This document shows positions 36,803 to 45,101 of a stretch of DNA of 64,000 nt, in pieces. The translations under genes and the position numbers were made by a program. This DNA comes from Dehalogenimonas sp. WBC-2 (GTDB lineage Bacteria; Chloroflexota; Dehalococcoidia; Dehalococcoidales; Dehalococcoidaceae). Position 1 is the first letter of the stretch. The number at the start of each line of letters is the position of its first letter. The stretch spans positions 992,001 to 1,056,000 of the forward strand of contig CP011392.1 of assembly GCA_001005265.1 (NCBI GenBank). Reading direction: 5' to 3'. The notes beneath the pieces were generated by a model that ran no database searches, was not told the origin of the DNA, and worked only from the letters and a program-made list of their open reading frames with translations.

Positions 36803-37915
36803 CTAAGCCTGATTCTGTGCAGCACTCTTCATTTTTTGGTTTACCAGATCCACCAGACTATCTAGAAACAACAAACCTCGCTGTCCATTATGACCGATTA
36901 CCACCGCAAAATCTTTATCAGTCTCATTGAACTCCTGGACAACAGTCAATAAACCCGTTTCAGAAGTAATCTCAAGAGCCGCCTCAATCGGTTGAGACAA
37001 TTCTTTTATGGCTTTTACTCCGGCTAAATCTCCAGCTTCAGATAATAATAATACACCGGCAGTCTGCCCATCTTCTTCCACCCAGAAACTGCGGCAATTG
37101 GGATATTGCTGCTTTAACTCTTTAGTAGTAAGACCGCCTCTGACAATAGGGCAGTCCCAATTCGTTACATCTGAAATGTTCCAGCCTTTAAGCCAAAGTT
37201 GCATTTCAAACTGTTTAAGACTGGTACGGGCAGAGTATTCCAGGTATAAGCCGATTACCGCCAGCCATATTCCAGCCAGCCAGTCACTATAGTAAATGAT
37301 GAAATATGCCCCTGCACCAACAATAATAAAACCGAATATCCTGCCGATAAAGATGGCAACCCTGGTGGCCTTTTCGTAGTCATGACGGAAATGCCACCAT
37401 AATCCCCGAAATATCCTTCCGCCATCCAGAGGAAAACCCGGCAGCATATTAAAGACGGCAACGATCAGATTTATCTGACTCAGCCACAGAGCTATGGCCG
37501 CCAAGACATTTACAGTGCCCAGAAAATAATAATAGGTGCCATAAAACACTGCCGCCAACACCAGACTGGTCATCGGTCCGGCCAGCGCCATTTTTAATTC
37601 TGCCGCCGCCGTTTGAGGTTCACGAGTCATCTGCGCGGCTCCACCAAATAGAAACAGGGTGATACTCTTCACCGGTATACCGTTGTTTTGTCCAACCAGG
37701 GCATGCGCCGCTTCATGAAAAAGAACTGAAAGAAAAAACAGCAGCGCGGTCACTGCCCCCATCACCCAGAAGGTAACATCGGTTTCTTTTGGGACAGCAC
37801 CGGGAAATACCTGCAAGGCCAGAAAAACGGTAATTAGAAAGTAAATAAATACCCAGGAATAATGAATCCTAAACTGGATGCCAAAGATTCTACCGAAATT
37901 AAATCCGTTATCCAA
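36803..37915 (-). CDS. site-2 protease (M50), paralogue 2
   Basis: 370 aa from a TTG start, 6 bases after the thiC stop. Motifs LFHEAAHALVG and GFPLDGGRIFRG sit in about six membrane helices. The C-terminal ~120 residues correspond to the CBS region of the first paralogue but are much diverged and keep no clear CBS pair. Same fold and topology as the gene at 34.7-35.8 kb, so an old duplication. Confidence 0.88.
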   Translation of the reverse strand: MDNGFNFGRIFGIQFRIHYSWVFIYFLITVFLALQVFPGAVPKETDVTFWVMGAVTALLFFLSVLFHEAAHALVGQNNGIPVKSITLFLFGGAAQMTREPQTAAAELKMALAGPMTSLVLAAVFYGTYYYFLGTVNVLAAIALWLSQINLIVAVFNMLPGFPLDGGRIFRGLWWHFRHDYEKATRVAIFIGRIFGFIIVGAGAYFIIYYSDWLAGIWLAVIGLYLEYSARTSLKQFEMQLWLKGWNISDVTNWDCPIVRGGLTTKELKQQYPNCRSFWVEEDGQTAGVLLLSEAGDLAGVKAIKELSQPIEAALEITSETGLLTVVQEFNETDKDFAVVIGHNGQRGLLFLDSLVDLVNQKMKSAAQNQA

Positions 37916-37921
37916 TAAATC

Positions 37922-39220
37922 TCAACACCGGGGCGCTTTTATCCCTAAATATTTCTCCGCCGTCTCCATGGCACAAAACTCACCGCACATGGTGCAGGCG
38001 TTACCGGAGGAATACTGGGCAGCATGCCGTTTAAGACTAAGTTCAGGATCAATTGAAAGTTTAGCCTGGGTCTGCCAATCCAGGCTTTTCCGGGCCTTAG
38101 CCATGCTCAAATCCCATTCAGCAGCACCCTTTATACCTTTGGCAATATCGGCGGCATGACCGGCAATCCTTGAGGCCATGACTCCGTTCCTGACATCATC
38201 CACATCCGGCAATGAAAGATGTTCTGCAGGAGTGACATAGCACAGGAAATCCGCCCCGTACATCGCCGCCATGGCACCGCCAATGGCCGCTGTAATGTGG
38301 TCATAGCCTGCGGCTATGTCGGTCACCAGAGGCCCCAACACGTAGAACGGCGCTCCTTTGCAAATTGATTTCTGTAATTCTATGTTTGCCTGGATCATAT
38401 TTAGCGGTATATGACCTGGTCCCTCCACCATCACCTGAACGCCCGCCTGCCGGGCGCGGTCAACCAGTTCTCCCAGCGTTAAGAGTTCTTCAATTTGAGC
38501 GCGGTCGGTAGCATCAGCCAGACAACCCGGCCTAAGTCCATCACCCAAACTCAAGGTAACATCATTTTTAGCACAAATTTCAAGCAAGCGGTCATATTGC
38601 TCAAACAGTGGATTTTCCTGCTCATGATAAACCATCCAGCCGGCTAAAAGCGCCCCGCCGCGAGAAACGATGTCTGTTATCCTCCCCTGCTGTTTCAGCC
38701 GTGCAACGGTGTTCAGAGTGACTCCGCAATGAACTGTCAGGAAATCAACGCCTTCACGGGCATGACGTTCAATAACACTGAACAAATCGTCAGCCGTAAG
38801 TTCAATCATGGATCCCTTGCTGAGGCGGGCAAACACCCCGGCCTCATATACTGGAACCGTGCCCAGAGCGACAGCACATTTTGCCAAAATCTTCTTTCGG
38901 ATGAACGGCAGGTCACCACCAGTGGAAAGGTCCATTACAGTATCGGCCCCGGCATCCTGCGCCGCTGCCAATTTGGTTAATTCCAAATCCACATCAATAC
39001 AATCAGATGAGGTACCGATGTTGGCATTTACCTTGGTACGCAACCCCCGCCCGATACCGCAGGGATTCAAATGAAGATGGTTGATATTTGCCGGAATAAC
39101 GATAGTGCCTTCAGCGACGCCCTCAAGTATGAACTCGCTGCTCACGTTTTCAGCTGCGGCCACGGCCATCATTTGGGGAGTAATTATGCCCTCACGGGCT
39201 CGTTTCATTTGAGTGGTCAT
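37922..39220 (-). CDS. thiC: phosphomethylpyrimidine synthase
   Basis: 432 aa from the ATG at 39220. A radical-SAM enzyme that rearranges aminoimidazole ribotide into the thiamine pyrimidine. [44 protein letters not shown] and the C-terminal [4Fe-4S] motif [10 protein letters not shown] are all present. An upstream in-frame codon exists but falls in the riboswitch terminator. Controlled by the TPP riboswitch just upstream; the ThiE-like gene is 4 kb away on the other strand. Confidence 0.96.
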   Translation of the reverse strand: MTTQMKRAREGIITPQMMAVAAAENVSSEFILEGVAEGTIVIPANINHLHLNPCGIGRGLRTKVNANIGTSSDCIDVDLELTKLAAAQDAGADTVMDLSTGGDLPFIRKKILAKCAVALGTVPVYEAGVFARLSKGSMIELTADDLFSVIERHAREGVDFLTVHCGVTLNTVARLKQQGRITDIVSRGGALLAGWMVYHEQENPLFEQYDRLLEICAKNDVTLSLGDGLRPGCLADATDRAQIEELLTLGELVDRARQAGVQVMVEGPGHIPLNMIQANIELQKSICKGAPFYVLGPLVTDIAAGYDHITAAIGGAMAAMYGADFLCYVTPAEHLSLPDVDDVRNGVMASRIAGHAADIAKGIKGAAEWDLSMAKARKSLDWQTQAKLSIDPELSLKRHAAQYSSGNACTMCGEFCAMETAEKYLGIKAPRC

Positions 39221-39221
39221 T

Positions 39222-39252
39222 AAAAAAACCAGAGCTTTATTCCAGACCCTGG
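39222..39252 (-). terminator. riboswitch-controlled terminator before thiC
   Basis: On the minus strand CCAGGGT and GCTCTGG pair (39252-39246 with 39235-39229; two wobble pairs) and are followed by seven T residues, ending two bases before the thiC ATG. Its 5' arm can instead pair with the riboswitch. Confidence 0.75.
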
Positions 39253-39261
39253 CAAACACCT

Positions 39262-39347
39262 CCGCTTCCCTACGCTCGCATTACCGAGTTCAGGTGCCAG
39301 GGTTGTCCCCAATCCCGGAGACTCTCAGCGGCGCGCACCCCTAGCGG
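39262..39347 (-). promoter_or_regulatory. TPP riboswitch (thi box)
   Basis: The minus strand carries the conserved TPP aptamer: P1 CCGCT/AGCGG (39347-39343 with 39266-39262), AGGGGTGC, CTGAGAG, ACCCTGGCACCTGAAC, and the thi-box 3' part GGTAATGCGAGCGTAGGGAA. Position directly ahead of thiC is as expected. AACCCTGGC in the aptamer (39304-39296) is fully complementary to GCCAGGGT (39253-39246), giving an antiterminator. Confidence 0.95.
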
Positions 39348-39358
39348 TCTGGTACCTA

Positions 39359-39388
39359 AGCATAACACAACCCGGCAGCCATGACCAA
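39359..39388 (-). promoter_or_regulatory. probable thiC promoter
   Basis: TTGGTC (39388-39383) and TATGCT (39364-39359) on the minus strand, 18 bases apart, ahead of the riboswitch. It shares the ~45-base divergent region with the rsmG promoter. Confidence 0.5.
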
Positions 39389-39393
39389 AATGT

Positions 39394-39399
39394 TATAAT
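39394..39399 (+). promoter_or_regulatory. -10 box of rsmG (leaderless arrangement)
   Basis: Perfect TATAAT with 6 bases to the ATG at 39406 and no Shine-Dalgarno, the tightest of the leaderless set. Confidence 0.6.
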
Positions 39400-39405
39400 C
39401 TTTTT

Positions 39406-40128
39406 ATGGTTGAGAGACTGCCGATATTACATAGCGGCGCCGGTGAACTCGGGCACTTGCTGGATGAAAAGCAATATGCACTTTTTCACACATACCTGAC
39501 AGAACTGATTATCTGGAATGAACGTTTCAATCTGACCTCGATCACCGGCTGCGCTGAAATCCAAAGTCTTCACTTCCTGGATTCACTTACGGTCATTCAC
39601 TCTGGTATTGATCTCTGTGACAAGAAAATTATCGATATTGGCAGCGGTGCCGGTTTTCCTGGATTGCCTATTAAAATCGCTTTTCCTAAGGCTGATATGT
39701 CACTTCTAGAAGCCACCGGGAAAAAGGCTGATTTTTTGTCTCATCTGATCAGACAGCTGGGACTCTCCGACATTTCGGTCATCAACCGCCGCTCCGAGGA
39801 CGCGGCTCACCAGGAGCTTTATCGAGAGTTATACGACGTCGCCGTGTCCCGGGCAGTCGCTTCGCTCAACACATTATGTGAACTTGCCCTGCCTTTCTGC
39901 CGCATTGGAGGCCACCTCATTGCCATGAAGAAAGGTGATACTAAAGCTGAGTTGGATTCAGCCCAAAATGCTATAAAAATACTGGGTGGTCGACTCAAAG
40001 AGGTTATATCAGTCGAATTAAACTGCTTGCCGGATGAACGCCAGTTGATTGTAATTGAAAAAATTGCCGCTACGCCAGATATATACCCCAGGCGCAGTGG
40101 TCTGCCAGCAAAACGACCGTTGCGCTAA
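39406..40128 (+). CDS. rsmG: 16S rRNA (guanine-N7)-methyltransferase G
   Basis: 240 aa, normal length. Modifies G527 of 16S rRNA using SAM. The SAM-binding motif is DIGSGAGFPGLPIKI and the catalytic-site VSRAVASLNTLCELALPF segment is intact; NLTSITG near the start is also typical. Likely translated from a leaderless message. Heads a plus-strand run of eight genes to hppA. Confidence 0.95.
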   Translation: MVERLPILHSGAGELGHLLDEKQYALFHTYLTELIIWNERFNLTSITGCAEIQSLHFLDSLTVIHSGIDLCDKKIIDIGSGAGFPGLPIKIAFPKADMSLLEATGKKADFLSHLIRQLGLSDISVINRRSEDAAHQELYRELYDVAVSRAVASLNTLCELALPFCRIGGHLIAMKKGDTKAELDSAQNAIKILGGRLKEVISVELNCLPDERQLIVIEKIAATPDIYPRRSGLPAKRPLR

Positions 40129-40195
40129 GGTGTTTGCCCCTCTCACGGCCGGATAGTAGAATATAACCGGAATTGAATTACAGCGGAGGCAGCAT

Positions 40196-41722
40196 TTGGC
40201 CAATTTGATCACAGATGATCTAGGGACTCTCTTGGATATTCTGCCTCCCGAAATCCGCCGCCCATTGAACGAACACCCTGGTTTGACCCAGCTGCTGGAA
40301 GTCATTATGGATGTCGGCCGGGCACCGGAAGCCCGACTGCCGCACCAGTACGAAGTCATATTGCGGCAGGAAGAAGTCACAGAATCTGACCTTGACTATG
40401 TTATCGCCCGGATCAGCGATTTCGGCGGCGATAACCGCGCCGGTATAGAGCGCACTCTGCACCGTATCTCTGCTATCCGCAATCGTAAGGGCAAGGTCAT
40501 AGGACTTACCATACGGGTCGGCCGGGCCGTTATGGGCACCATAAAAATCATTGAAGACCTTATCCAAACCGGTAGCAGTGTTTTATTGCTGGGTCGCCCG
40601 GGAGTCGGTAAGACCACCATGTTGCGTGAGGTGGCGCGGGTATTGGCGGACGATTTGAGGAAAAGGGTTGTTATCGTCGATACCTCCAACGAAATAGCCG
40701 GTGACGGTGATATCCCCCACCCGGCTATCGGCCGCGCCCGCCGCATGCAGGTAGCCATGCCTGATGCCCAGCACGCCGTAATGATTGAAGCGGTGGAAAA
40801 CCATATGCCGGAAGTGATCGTCATTGATGAAATCGGCACTGAACTTGAAGCCCTTGCAGCACGTACCATCGCCGAGCGAGGAGTCCAGTTGGTTGGTACC
40901 GCTCACGGCAACACACTGGACAATCTAATGCAGAATCCGACATTGTCCGATCTTATCGGTGGTATCCAGGCGGTCACTTTGGGTGATGAAGAAGCTAAGC
41001 GCCGCGGCACCCAAAAAACGGTATTGGAACGCAAAGCGCCGCCGACATTTAACATTATCGTTGAAATCCAGGAGCGCGATCAGGTTGCCGTTCACCCTAA
41101 CGCCGCCGAGGCGGTGGACGCAATATTGCGCGGTCATCCGGCGGAAACCGAGATCCGGTCATTGGATGAAAACGGTGAAGTTGTAATCACCCGGATCAAA
41201 CCGGATTCAGTCCGCAACGATAGACATCCAAAAAACGCCGTTGTTGTTATACCTGAAATACCACGCCTTTATCTTTTTGGTATCAACCGCAGTCGGTTGG
41301 AAGAAATCGCTGAAGAGATGCAGGTTAAATTGAGTATTACTGAACGTCTGAATGATGCAGGCATGCTGGTAACCTCCAGAAATTATTTCCGGCGGCGGCC
41401 GCAACGTATCCGCGATGCCGAAACACAGGGTCTGCCGGTATACGTCCTCAAAAGTCACACCCCGGCCCAATTTCGCCAGTTCCTGAATATGCTTAGCCGC
41501 AGAGAACCACAACAGGCTCAGGAATCCGGCGCGCTTGACCCGGCATTACTGGAAGCTGAGGAGGCGGCACAACGTGTTAAAAGTGGAGCGGACAGCGTTG
41601 AACTCAGTCCCCAAGGCGCCTATATCCGGCGTTTACAACACCTGGTGGCTGAGCGGAATCAACTTGGTTCAAGCAGCAAAGGCCATGAGCCAAGACGCAG
41701 GGTCAATATATTCAAGGAGTAA
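40196..41722 (+). CDS. Ycf45/SpoIIIAA-like AAA ATPase with R3H-type C-terminus
   Basis: 508 aa from a TTG start, GGAGG seven bases upstream. P-loop [16 protein letters not shown] (about residue 125-140) and Walker [14 protein letters not shown], followed by a [11 protein letters not shown] segment; this matches the stage III sporulation AA / Ycf45 family of single-strand nucleic-acid-binding ATPases. The C-terminal half (from ~360) includes the basic stretch typical of R3H-containing members. No sporulation genes accompany it, so a sporulation role is unlikely. Confidence 0.85.
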   Translation: MANLITDDLGTLLDILPPEIRRPLNEHPGLTQLLEVIMDVGRAPEARLPHQYEVILRQEEVTESDLDYVIARISDFGGDNRAGIERTLHRISAIRNRKGKVIGLTIRVGRAVMGTIKIIEDLIQTGSSVLLLGRPGVGKTTMLREVARVLADDLRKRVVIVDTSNEIAGDGDIPHPAIGRARRMQVAMPDAQHAVMIEAVENHMPEVIVIDEIGTELEALAARTIAERGVQLVGTAHGNTLDNLMQNPTLSDLIGGIQAVTLGDEEAKRRGTQKTVLERKAPPTFNIIVEIQERDQVAVHPNAAEAVDAILRGHPAETEIRSLDENGEVVITRIKPDSVRNDRHPKNAVVVIPEIPRLYLFGINRSRLEEIAEEMQVKLSITERLNDAGMLVTSRNYFRRRPQRIRDAETQGLPVYVLKSHTPAQFRQFLNMLSRREPQQAQESGALDPALLEAEEAAQRVKSGADSVELSPQGAYIRRLQHLVAERNQLGSSSKGHEPRRRVNIFKE

Positions 41723-41728
41723 TTAATT

Positions 41729-42376
41729 TTGTCGCTTTTTATCACCTTTGAGGGTTGCGATGGATTTGGCAAAAGCTCTCAGGCCAAACTTTTAGCTGAT
41801 CGTCTGGCAATTAATGGCTACCAGGTGTTGCTGACTCAGGAACCCGGAGGTACTGATCTGGGGATTGAAATTGCCCGTCTCCTCAAATGGAGCAGGCATG
41901 GTACTATCGGCCCCCTGGCCGAACTTATGCTTTTCAATGCCTCAAGGGCTGAACTTGTAAACACAGTCATCAAACCGGCTCTTGTTGCCGGAAAGATTGT
42001 CGTCTGTGACCGTTATATTGATTCAACTGTTGTCTATCAGGGATACGGACGGTCTTTATCCCTGTCCACTGTAAAAGCAGTTAACAGTATAGCTTCACAA
42101 GGTTTGATACCAGATTTGACCTTACTGCTGGATATGCCGGTGGAAAAAGGTCAGGAACGCAAGCATTTGCAGCAAGCCGACCGCTTCGAACAGGAAAAAT
42201 TTGATTTTCACCAACAAGTCCGTGATGGTTATCTGGCACTGGCACAAGAAGAACCTTCACGCTGGCTGATAATAGATGCCGCACAGCCGGTATCAAAAAT
42301 AGCGGATATAATTTGGGAACATGTCAAAACCAGAATGGATTCAAAAATAATATTACCACCTGAAAAACAGGGCTAA
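41729..42376 (+). CDS. tmk: thymidylate kinase
   Basis: 215 aa from a TTG start with AAGGAG upstream. P-loop FEGCDGFGKSSQAK, CDRYIDSTVVYQGYG and the LID region around QERKHLQQADRFE are those of dTMP kinase. Phosphorylates dTMP to dTDP. Confidence 0.95.
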   Translation: MSLFITFEGCDGFGKSSQAKLLADRLAINGYQVLLTQEPGGTDLGIEIARLLKWSRHGTIGPLAELMLFNASRAELVNTVIKPALVAGKIVVCDRYIDSTVVYQGYGRSLSLSTVKAVNSIASQGLIPDLTLLLDMPVEKGQERKHLQQADRFEQEKFDFHQQVRDGYLALAQEEPSRWLIIDAAQPVSKIADIIWEHVKTRMDSKIILPPEKQG

Positions 42377-42450
42377 ACCGTTTTCAAGCGCAATTAATAC
42401 TGAAAGCCCGCGCATCACTAACCGCCCCGATGCTATAATGCTGAACCAGC

Positions 42451-43083
42451 ATGGAACACCTTTATCCCCACTTTCGTGAAGAATCAGACTTCATCCGCCA
42501 GGGCTTAAAACTTGTGGCAGGGGTGGATGAGGCTGGCCGCGGCTCACTGGCCGGACCGGTTGTGGCTGGTGCCGTAATATTGGGCAAACAAAGAAAGTGC
42601 GGCTGGCTGAAAGATGTTCAGGATAGCAAACTACTGTCAAGTGAAACCAGAGAAGAACTTTTCCAAATTATTACCGCTGACGCCATCAGCTTTGGCCTTG
42701 GCATCGTTTCCCATACCTATATCGATACATTTGGTATCGTGCCGGCTACTCGTCTGGCAATGAGACTGGCGGTAGCCGAGTTGACTCCGGCACCCCAGGC
42801 ACTGCTGATAGACTTCCTCCGCCTGCCTGATATTCCTTTGGCTCAAAAAGGCATCGTCGATGGCGACGCTATTTGTGTTTCAATCGCTTGTGCCTCTATT
42901 GTTGCCAAGGTAAGCCGCGACCGGCTTATGCGCCGCCTTAACGAACGGTTCGGTGAATACCGGCTGGATCAGCATAAAGGCTACGGCACACGGGGGCATC
43001 TTGAACTTTTAGTCAAACATGGCCCATCTTGTTACCATCGAAAATCGTTTGCACCTGTTCGTAATTTGAGATTACTCTTATGA
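42451..43083 (+). CDS. rnhB: ribonuclease HII
   Basis: 210 aa. Catalytic GVDEAGRGSLAGPVVAGAV with the metal-binding D-E pair, VQDSKLLS, and the later VDGDAICVSIACASIVAKV and DQHKGYGT segments. TATAAT lies 11 bases before the ATG with no Shine-Dalgarno. Overlaps yraN by 4 bases. Confidence 0.95.
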   Translation: MEHLYPHFREESDFIRQGLKLVAGVDEAGRGSLAGPVVAGAVILGKQRKCGWLKDVQDSKLLSSETREELFQIITADAISFGLGIVSHTYIDTFGIVPATRLAMRLAVAELTPAPQALLIDFLRLPDIPLAQKGIVDGDAICVSIACASIVAKVSRDRLMRRLNERFGEYRLDQHKGYGTRGHLELLVKHGPSCYHRKSFAPVRNLRLLL

Positions 43084-43442
43084 ACCGCATATCGTCCGGC
43101 AAGCAGGGGGAGTTAATTGCTCAAAAATATCTGCAACAGGCGGGGTTCAGCATAATCGCCACGAACTGGCGTTGTGAATTTGCCGAAGTGGACATTATCG
43201 CACTGAATAAGGATGAAATTGTATTCTTTGAAGTGCGTTCTAAATCAACAAAAGACTTTGGGACTCCAGCCGAATCGATAACCAGGCGCAAACGGCAAAA
43301 GCTGATATGCGCCGCTGAGCAGTACCTGAGCGAAAATCCGGAGGCGCCGGCCGATTGGCGAATAGACTTTATCGGTGTTGAATTTCTGGGGTCAAGCCAT
43401 CAACTGGAACACATCCCATACGCCGTCACCCGCGATGACTGA
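43080..43442 (+). CDS. YraN/UPF0102 endonuclease-like protein
   Basis: 120 aa, restriction-endonuclease fold. GKQGELIAQKYLQQAGF and EVDIIALNKDEIVFFEVRSKS hold the D..ExK-type acidic residues. Commonly follows rnhB, as here (ATGA overlap). Biochemical role unsettled. Confidence 0.9.
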   Translation: MNRISSGKQGELIAQKYLQQAGFSIIATNWRCEFAEVDIIALNKDEIVFFEVRSKSTKDFGTPAESITRRKRQKLICAAEQYLSENPEAPADWRIDFIGVEFLGSSHQLEHIPYAVTRDD

Positions 43443-43563
43443 TTCGCTGGGCCAACATCTGGGCTATAGCTCCACTATCACTTTCCCTTTACGCTTGCGC
43501 GACGATTATGCTAAAATCAGGCGCTTTTTGATAATCTGGAATGAATGCCCAATCGGAAGTTAC

Positions 43564-44427
43564 TTGACTCATCTCCATAGTCAAACACTAAGGATTATTG
43601 ACGCCAACCTGAACCGCACTGCCGAGGGCTTGCGCGTCATGGAAGATGTTTCCCGTTTTTGCCTCAATTCTCCGGACATGTCACTGCAACTAAAAGCCCA
43701 GCGTCATCGCCTGCTTGAGAATGTGACTTATTCAACTCCTGAGTTGCTTTCAGCCCGGAACAGCGCGGGCGATGTCGGTAGAAAAACTCAGTTTGAAAAA
43801 ACATCAGCCGGGAGCCTTTGTTCTACAGTTAGCGCAAACGCACGCCGGGCTGAACAATCCCTAAGGGTTTTGGAGGAAATGGCTCGTTTACCGGGGTCTG
43901 GTATTGATGGGATTATTATTGAAGAAATACGTTACGCCGTATACACTCTTGAAAAAGAACTTGTTTCTCATATCTCCCGTCAATACAAAACCAACCGTTT
44001 AGCCGGCCAATATCTTATTCTAACCATCAACGATGAATCATCGCTTTCCTTCCCTGATGATGCCGGCATCGTCCAATTGGATCCCGGGAACTCAAAACGC
44101 GGAGATTTCTTAACGGCGGCAACTGAAGCAGCCGATTCATGTAAACGCATCGGTGCTATGTTCATTGTGGGAGAATTTGCTGATATCGCCGTGGCCGCCA
44201 AAGCAGACGGCGTCGCCGTTGATGGCGGTTCTCTGCCGCCGGCGGTCCTTCGCGGTTTGCTCGGTATTGACCAACTCATCGGTTTTTCTGCTGCTAACAT
44301 TGAACAGGCAATAGAAGCTGAAAAAAGCGGCGTTGATTACCTCATGTGTTCCGGTGAGTTGAAGAACAGGCTGGCAAAGAAGGTCGCTATCCCTATCGTC
44401 GTTCCAGATCGGAGCCATGCGGTATGA
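43564..44427 (+). CDS. ThiE-like protein with N-terminal thiamine-synthase domain and eroded TMP synthase domain
   Basis: 287 aa if it starts at the TTG at 43564; a TTG at 43528 is possible. Residues ~8-160 are the N-terminal domain found in cyanobacterial/Chloroflexi thiamine-phosphate synthases (RIIDANLNRTAEGLRVMEDVSRF; ANARRAEQSLRVLEEMAR). The C-terminal part keeps the barrel pattern (ADGVAVDGG, IGFSAANIEQA, GVDYLMCSG) but not the usual catalytic residues, e.g. GEFADIA where ThiE has NDxxxIA and GVAVDGG where it has GVHLGQ. It may not make thiamine phosphate. Ends with ATGA overlap onto the translin gene. Confidence 0.75.
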   Translation: MTHLHSQTLRIIDANLNRTAEGLRVMEDVSRFCLNSPDMSLQLKAQRHRLLENVTYSTPELLSARNSAGDVGRKTQFEKTSAGSLCSTVSANARRAEQSLRVLEEMARLPGSGIDGIIIEEIRYAVYTLEKELVSHISRQYKTNRLAGQYLILTINDESSLSFPDDAGIVQLDPGNSKRGDFLTAATEAADSCKRIGAMFIVGEFADIAVAAKADGVAVDGGSLPPAVLRGLLGIDQLIGFSAANIEQAIEAEKSGVDYLMCSGELKNRLAKKVAIPIVVPDRSHAV

Positions 44428-45068
44428 CGCAAAGCTTCAATGAAAGGCTTGATCTAATCGCCGGCGGCATCCGGCTGTCATTAGCCGCAAAGGACACCGC
44501 CCGTGAGAAATCACTGCCTCTTTCACGTGAAGCCATCCGTTTGTGTTCACTCTCTATCCGGGCTATCCACCGGCAACAGTTCGACCAAGCCGAAGCGGAT
44601 CTTAATAAAGCCCAGATATTGATCACCGGGGCCGGGGCCAGCATTGATGCCTGTGATGAACTTTCAAACACCAGTTTTTTCCGTGATGCCCAGAAGGAAT
44701 ACGCCGAAGGCCGCATCACTTTAGCCGTCATTACCGGTCAGCCGATTCCTTCACCTGAGGATTTAAAAGTAGACTCTGCCGCATATCTAAACGGCATGGG
44801 TGAAGTTACAGGGGAGTTAAGGCGTTATATCCTTGACGGCCTGCGCCAGGGAGATCTGTCGCGCGCTGAGGAACTTCTTAATCACATGGACGCCATCTAT
44901 GAAGTATTGGTGACCATGGATTTTCCCGATGCCATCACCGGTAACTTACGCCGCACCACCGATATGGTACGCGGTATTTTAGAGAGAACCCGCAGTGATC
45001 TTACGCTTACACTGCAGCAGAAGCGCCTGGAAGACCAATTAGGCGCGCTTAACAACCGGCTTAAATAG
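44424..45068 (+). CDS. translin-family RNA/DNA-binding protein
   Basis: 214 aa, mostly helical. The C-terminal half YLNGMGEVTGELRRYILDGLRQGD and the IYEVLVTMDFPDAITGNLRRTTDMVRGILERT run match bacterial and archaeal translins, which form ring-shaped oligomers on single-stranded nucleic acid. Sometimes mislabelled haloacid dehalogenase. Coupled to the ThiE-like gene (ATGA) and 33 bases ahead of hppA. Confidence 0.85.
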   Translation: MTQSFNERLDLIAGGIRLSLAAKDTAREKSLPLSREAIRLCSLSIRAIHRQQFDQAEADLNKAQILITGAGASIDACDELSNTSFFRDAQKEYAEGRITLAVITGQPIPSPEDLKVDSAAYLNGMGEVTGELRRYILDGLRQGDLSRAEELLNHMDAIYEVLVTMDFPDAITGNLRRTTDMVRGILERTRSDLTLTLQQKRLEDQLGALNNRLK

Positions 45069-45101
45069 AGAGCAAAATAATTAAAGGAGGGATCTGAACT
45101 A

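Noticed and set aside
43375-43563. Long N-terminal extension of the ThiE-like protein overlapping yraN
   Set aside because: No homology in the extension and 68 bases of overlap; a TTG at 43564 or 43528 fits better.
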